NCBI GenBank assembly: GCA_017860085.1
Contig: JAFNAJ010000066.1
Coordinates: 1 to 9,442, forward strand
Source: Acidobacteriota bacterium
Lineage (GTDB): Bacteria; Acidobacteriota; Vicinamibacteria; Vicinamibacterales; JAFNAJ01
Direction: 5' to 3'
DNA length: 9,442 nucleotides
The notes beneath the pieces were generated by a model that saw only the letters and a list, made by a program, of their open reading frames with translations, made no database searches and was not told the origin of the DNA. Each line of letters begins with the position of its first letter. The stretch's first letter is position 1. The position numbers and the translations under genes are program-made. This document shows positions 6,332-9,442 of this stretch, one piece after another.

Positions 6332-6353
6332 CGGTAAATTCTCTGTAACATCT
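6332..6353 (+). promoter_or_regulatory. two-copy 11-bp direct repeat upstream of chrA, resembling the regulator-proximal array
   Basis: CGGTAAATTCT (6332-6342) is followed directly by CTGTAACATCT (6343-6353), identical at 8 of 11 positions. The first copy begins CGGTAA, like the middle repeat at 3489-3479, and CATC at the end of the second recalls the repeat at 3478-3468. It lies in the 86-bp space between chrA and the divergent small gene. This also happens to be the most AT-rich patch there, so the core promoter may overlap it. The functional call is inference. Confidence 0.33.
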
Positions 6354-6379
6354 GACAACGCCTGCCTATTCAGCGGCTT

Positions 6380-7558
6380 ATGACCTTCTGGCACACACCG
6401 CCCACTCGCCCGCGCGGCCTGGCGACCCTCGGCGAGGTCGCTGCGGTCTTCCTGAAGCTCGGCACGACGGCATTCGGCGGCCCGGCAGCCCACATCGGCT
6501 TCATGCGCGATGAGGTCGTGCGACGCAGGCGGTGGCTGTCGGAGGAGGAGTTCCTCGATCTCGTCGGCGCGGCACAGCTGATTCCTGGGCCGAATTCGAC
6601 GGAATTGGCCATCCACCTCGGGTACCGTTGCGCGGGCTGGATGGGTCTCCTCGTGGCGGGGCTCGGCTTCATCGTGCCTGCTTCTCTGATCGTGACCGGC
6701 CTCGCGTGGATGTACGTCGAGTATGGGAGCACCCCGCAGCTCAGGTGGCTGCTCTACGGCCTCTCGCCGGTCATCGTCGCCATCATCGCCCACGCCGCGG
6801 GTGGGCTCACCGCGCGCTATGCCAGGCGGCTGCCGCTGATGGCGTGCTGGCTGGGTGTGCTGCTGCTCGCGCTGGCGGGCGTGGGTGAACTGCTGCTCGT
6901 CGGAGCCACCGGGGCCCTGTGCGCCGCGGCCTCGCTGGCTCGCCGGCACGGGGCTGGCATTTCGACCGGGGTGGCGCTTGGCTTAGCGGTGCTTGGCGGG
7001 TCGGCGCACGCAGTGGCCGCTGGCAGCGTCCCGATCCCCGTGACGCTCGAACGACTCTGGTGGTTCTTTCTCAAGGTCGGTTCGGTGCTGTTCGGCTCGG
7101 GCTACGTGCTCGTCGCGTTCCTCAGAGCCGACCTGGTGGAGCGCTGGGGCTGGCTCAGCGATCAGCAACTGCTCGACGCCGTCGCCATCGGGCAGATCAC
7201 GCCAGGTCCGTTGCTGACGACCGCGTCGTTCATCGGCTTCGTCCTCGGCTCATGGACGGGCGCCGCAGTGGCAACCACGGCCATCTTCCTCCCGTCGTTC
7301 GTGTTCGTGGCCCTGACCCATCAACTCATCCCCCGGATGCGGACGTCGGCGGTCCTGGGGGCCCTGCTCGACGGGGTCACCGTGGCGTCGCTTGCCCTCA
7401 TGGCGGCGGTGGCGACCCGACTCGCACCCCACGCCATCGTCGACGGAACCACCGCCACTGTCGCGTTGGCCAGCATGGCCGTGCTCTGCACCGCGCGGCT
7501 GTCGCCCACCTGGCTCGTCGCCGCCGGGGCGTTGGCCGGATTCGTGTTCCACCCCTGA
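6380..7558 (+). CDS. chrA: ChrA-family chromate transporter, two-domain form
   Basis: An inner-membrane transporter of the CHR family (392 aa, the usual length of the two-domain form), associated with chromate efflux and possibly other oxyanions. The two homologous halves are plain: FLKLGTTAFGGPAAHIGFM (24-42) with LIPGPNSTE (67-75) in the first, and FLKVGSVLFGSGYVLVAFL (230-248) with ITPGPLLTTASFIGF (273-287) in the second. Each half has the family's RRRWLSEEEFLDLV-like segment (49-62; 255-268, WGWLSDQQLLDAV). Hydrophobic segments fill the rest. The start ATG at 6380 gives a typical short cytoplasmic N-terminus; no Shine-Dalgarno is seen, so the start is slightly uncertain. No chrB or chrF regulator is nearby. 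Real substrate and resistance phenotype cannot be read from sequence, as many ChrA homologues are not proven chromate pumps. Confidence 0.93.
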   Translation: MTFWHTPPTRPRGLATLGEVAAVFLKLGTTAFGGPAAHIGFMRDEVVRRRRWLSEEEFLDLVGAAQLIPGPNSTELAIHLGYRCAGWMGLLVAGLGFIVPASLIVTGLAWMYVEYGSTPQLRWLLYGLSPVIVAIIAHAAGGLTARYARRLPLMACWLGVLLLALAGVGELLLVGATGALCAAASLARRHGAGISTGVALGLAVLGGSAHAVAAGSVPIPVTLERLWWFFLKVGSVLFGSGYVLVAFLRADLVERWGWLSDQQLLDAVAIGQITPGPLLTTASFIGFVLGSWTGAAVATTAIFLPSFVFVALTHQLIPRMRTSAVLGALLDGVTVASLALMAAVATRLAPHAIVDGTTATVALASMAVLCTARLSPTWLVAAGALAGFVFHP

Positions 7559-7583
7559 CTGCGTGGGCTCACACGGGTACAAT
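7555..7583 (+). promoter_or_regulatory. candidate promoter immediately before the FmdB-type gene
   Basis: CTGACT (7555-7560, four of six to -35, overlapping the chrA stop) is followed after exactly 17 bp by TACAAT (7578-7583, five of six to -10). The ATG is at 7594, so transcription from it would start at about 7589-7591. That would give an almost leaderless mRNA lacking the GAAGG at 7585-7589. Read-through from chrA, which does retain that ribosome site, is the alternative. Confidence 0.35.
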
Positions 7584-7593
7584 AGAAGGCGCA

Positions 7594-7959
7594 ATGCCGA
7601 TCTACGAGTTCAGGTGCCGACGCTGTCGGAAGAAGACCACCGCGCTCGTGCTGGTGCGCGCAAAGGTCGACGAGGTTTGCTGCGCCTCGTGTGGCAGCGG
7701 TGATCTCGAGCGGCTGTGGTCGCGCTTCGCCACGGTCAAGTCGGAGGACGCGCGGCTCGATGCCCTCGCCGACCCCGCGTCGCTCGGCGGCCTCGACGAG
7801 AACGATCCCCGCGCCATGGCGCGCTTCATGAAGCGCATGAGCCAGGAGATGGGCGAGGACCTCGGCGACGACTTCGAAGCGGCCCTGGACGAGGACATGG
7901 CGGGCGGCCCCGAGGGCGACGACGGTCTGGGCGGCGGGGGCGTTGGCAGTGACCTCTGA
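7594..7959 (+). CDS. FmdB-family zinc-ribbon protein
   Basis: A small protein (121 aa) with an N-terminal FmdB/CxxC zinc ribbon. MPIYEFRCRRC is the classic start, and Cys8, Cys11, Cys30 and Cys33 (CRRC and CASC) should hold one zinc ion. The ribbon is followed by ERLWSRFATVKSEDAR and an acidic C-terminal region (GLDENDPRAMARFMKRMSQEMGEDLGDDFEAAL, about 68-101), then a Gly-rich tail. This longer form recurs in FmdB-type proteins of several phyla. The name comes from an old link to formamidase gene regulation, but the biochemical role of the family is unknown. The ATG is fixed by the MPIYE motif, with GAAGG 5 bp upstream. It lies 35 bp after chrA on the same strand and could be its operon partner. 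It converges on ppk with a 15-bp gap. Confidence 0.88.
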   Translation: MPIYEFRCRRCRKKTTALVLVRAKVDEVCCASCGSGDLERLWSRFATVKSEDARLDALADPASLGGLDENDPRAMARFMKRMSQEMGEDLGDDFEAALDEDMAGGPEGDDGLGGGGVGSDL

Positions 7960-7974
7960 GGGGCAGCCGCCGCG

Positions 7975-9442
7975 TCAGTCGGCCGAATCAGGCGACAGGA
8001 TGGGTTGCAGGGTGATCGGCGCTTCTGCCGACCGCTCCCAGTCCTCGACCGCCTGCCGGTGAAGCAAGAGCTGCGATTCGACGCGCTCCTCGCCGCGCGG
8101 GCGGCGGGGCACGCGATACGTGCCGTCCGGCAGCAGGCGCCGTCCCTTCACGTTGTCCCTGAACATCGCCTCGAGCGCCGCCAGCACCCGGCGTCGGCAG
8201 TCTTCGGATTCAACGGGGAACATCAGCTCGACGCGCTTGTCGAGGTTGCGTGTCATCCAGTCGGCGCTCGACAGGTAGACCTCGTCGTCTCCCCCATTCC
8301 TGAAATAGAACACCCGGGCGTGCTCGAGGAAGCGGCCGACGATGGACACGACCTCGATCCTGTCGCTGAGGCCCGGCACCCCGGGTCTCAGGGTGCAGAT
8401 GCCGCGCACGTTGAGCCGGATCTTCACGCCCGCCTGCGACGCCTCGTAAAGGGCGCGGATGACCTTCACATCGACGAGGGAGTTCATCTTGGCGCGGATC
8501 TCGGCCGGCTCGCCGGCCTCGGCCCGGCGAGCCTCGCGCTCGATGAGCTTCAGCAGCCGCTCTCGCAGCTGGGTCGGCGCCATCACGAGTTTCTTCATGC
8601 GGGGCGGGTCGGAATACCCCGTGAGGGCGCTGAAGAAGGCCGAGACGTCCGCCCCGACCTCCGGCGCCGACGTCATCAAGCCCATGTCGGTGTAGAGCCG
8701 AGCGGTGCGGTCGTTGTAGTTGCCCGTGCCCAGGTGGACGTAGCGCTTCAGGCCCTGGCGCGTGCGCCTCACCACCAGGCACGCCTTGGCGTGCACCTTG
8801 AGCCCGCGGATCCCGTAGATGACGTGCGCCCCGACCTCCTCGAGGCGCCGGGCCCACTGGATGTTGCGCTGCTCGTCGAACCGGGCCATCAGCTCGACCA
8901 GCACGGTCACCTGCTTGCCCTGGTCGGCCGCACGCGTCAGCGCCGCCACGATCGGCGAATCGCCGCTGGTGCGGTACAGCGTCTGCTTGATCGCGATGAC
9001 GTCGGGATCGTCGGCCGCCTGCTCCACGAGCGCCGTGACCGGATCGAACGAGTCGTACGGGTGGTGCAGGAACACGTCGCGCTGGTCCAGTACATCGAAG
9101 ATGTGCGACTGTTCGTGCACGTCCAGGACGGGAACCGGTTTGAGCGAACGATCCCGAAGATCGTCGAAGCCGGGGAGGTCCGCGAGGGCCCACAGCGCGC
9201 GGATGTCGAGCGGGCCCTGCACGCGGTACAGATCCCGTTCGGACACATCGACACGGTCGAGCACCGCGGAGAGCAGCGCATCGCTCGCGTCGTGCTCGAC
9301 CTCGAGACGAACCACCCGGCTGCGACGCCGCTTCCGCAGTTCCTCCTCGAGGGCCTCGAGGTACGACTCGCCTCCCTCATCGTCAAGTTCGAGCTCGGAG
9401 TCTCGCGCCAGCCTGATGCACGTCGCATCCAGCACGACCTGG
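7975..9442 (-). CDS. ppk1: polyphosphate kinase 1, 5' part outside window
   Basis: This enzyme reversibly transfers the ATP gamma-phosphate onto polyphosphate chains. The visible 488 residues cover about two thirds of the usual ~700; the frame is open through the window edge at 9442, so the start and roughly 220 residues are missing. Motifs in order are DSFDPVTALVEQAADDPDV, IKQTLYRTS, VELMARFDEQRNIQWA and the autophosphorylated His in LKVHAKACLV (codon 8793-8791, equivalent to E. coli His435). Next come LGTGNYNDRTARLYTD, RGICTLRPGVPGLSDRI, the second catalytic His in LEHARVFYF (codon 8322-8320, equivalent to His592) and LSSADWMTRNLDKRVEL. Both phospholipase-D-like catalytic histidines and surrounding Lys/Arg are intact. 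It converges on the FmdB-type gene. Phosphate storage fits the nearby PiT, DUF47 and response-regulator genes. Confidence 0.96.
   Translation of the reverse strand, partial: QVVLDATCIRLARDSELELDDEGGESYLEALEEELRKRRRSRVVRLEVEHDASDALLSAVLDRVDVSERDLYRVQGPLDIRALWALADLPGFDDLRDRSLKPVPVLDVHEQSHIFDVLDQRDVFLHHPYDSFDPVTALVEQAADDPDVIAIKQTLYRTSGDSPIVAALTRAADQGKQVTVLVELMARFDEQRNIQWARRLEEVGAHVIYGIRGLKVHAKACLVVRRTRQGLKRYVHLGTGNYNDRTARLYTDMGLMTSAPEVGADVSAFFSALTGYSDPPRMKKLVMAPTQLRERLLKLIEREARRAEAGEPAEIRAKMNSLVDVKVIRALYEASQAGVKIRLNVRGICTLRPGVPGLSDRIEVVSIVGRFLEHARVFYFRNGGDDEVYLSSADWMTRNLDKRVELMFPVESEDCRRRVLAALEAMFRDNVKGRRLLPDGTYRVPRRPRGEERVESQLLLHRQAVEDWERSAEAPITLQPILSPDSAD

Noticed and set aside
6066..6383. Plus-strand 105-codon frame opposite the small hypothetical gene
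   Set aside because: Lacks a coherent fold and runs into the chrA start; the minus-strand frame has the stronger codon bias and a ribosome site.
7930..7971. GGCGGC ... GCCGCC possible bidirectional terminator between the FmdB-type gene and ppk1
   Set aside because: Six-bp stem with a 30-base loop and no T-run; short GC complementarity like this is expected by chance here.
8210..9193. Alternative minus-strand frame of 327 codons over ppk1
   Set aside because: Shadow frame with Arg/Pro-rich composition; the overlapping frame carries all Ppk1 motifs.

Overview
This is a GC-rich bacterial chromosome segment with strongly GC-biased third codon positions. It is densely packed with housekeeping and phosphate-handling genes, and no phage, transposase, CRISPR or RNA gene is visible. 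Gene types, GC content and protein style would fit a soil-type bacterium such as an Acidobacteriota (Vicinamibacteria-like) or deltaproteobacterial lineage. That placement is inference only, because the window has no phylogenetic marker that can be read by eye.

Region 1 (1-1739, minus strand) holds two genes of the AmmeMemoRadiSam system. The radical SAM enzyme (343-1566) is followed 4 bp later by the MEMO-family protein, whose 3' end lies beyond base 1. Both have export-type N-termini: a twin-arginine-like start on the radical SAM enzyme, which also has an extra CxxCH motif, and a hydrophobic signal sequence on the MEMO protein. This is the most unusual biology in the window. Region 2 (1740-2573, plus) is a membrane-anchored zinc metallopeptidase of the YpfJ / KPN_02809 type, divergent from the AmrS gene. 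Region 3 (2574-2776) is a convergent intergenic spacer containing a 133-bp fold-back sequence with perfect 13-bp inverted ends.

Region 4 (2777-4279) has uridine kinase (minus) and an OmpR/PhoB-type response regulator (plus), transcribed divergently. The space between them carries a series of 11-bp direct repeats that look like a response-regulator binding site. Region 5 (4292-5919, minus) is a two-gene operon: a DUF47/PhoU-like accessory protein, then a PiT-family phosphate transporter, which converges on the regulator with a gap of only 12 bp. Region 6 (6063-6293, minus) is a small unrecognised protein.

Region 7 (6380-7959, plus) is a full-length two-domain ChrA chromate transporter and an FmdB-type zinc-ribbon protein. 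Region 8 (7975-9442, minus) is the C-terminal two thirds of polyphosphate kinase 1, whose start is outside the window.

Three or four loci (regulator, PiT plus DUF47, Ppk1) concern phosphate sensing, uptake or storage, so the window may be part of a phosphate-homeostasis neighbourhood. No sensor kinase for the regulator is present. An 11-bp repeat pair resembling the regulator-proximal repeats also occurs upstream of chrA, which is a testable hint of a shared regulon.
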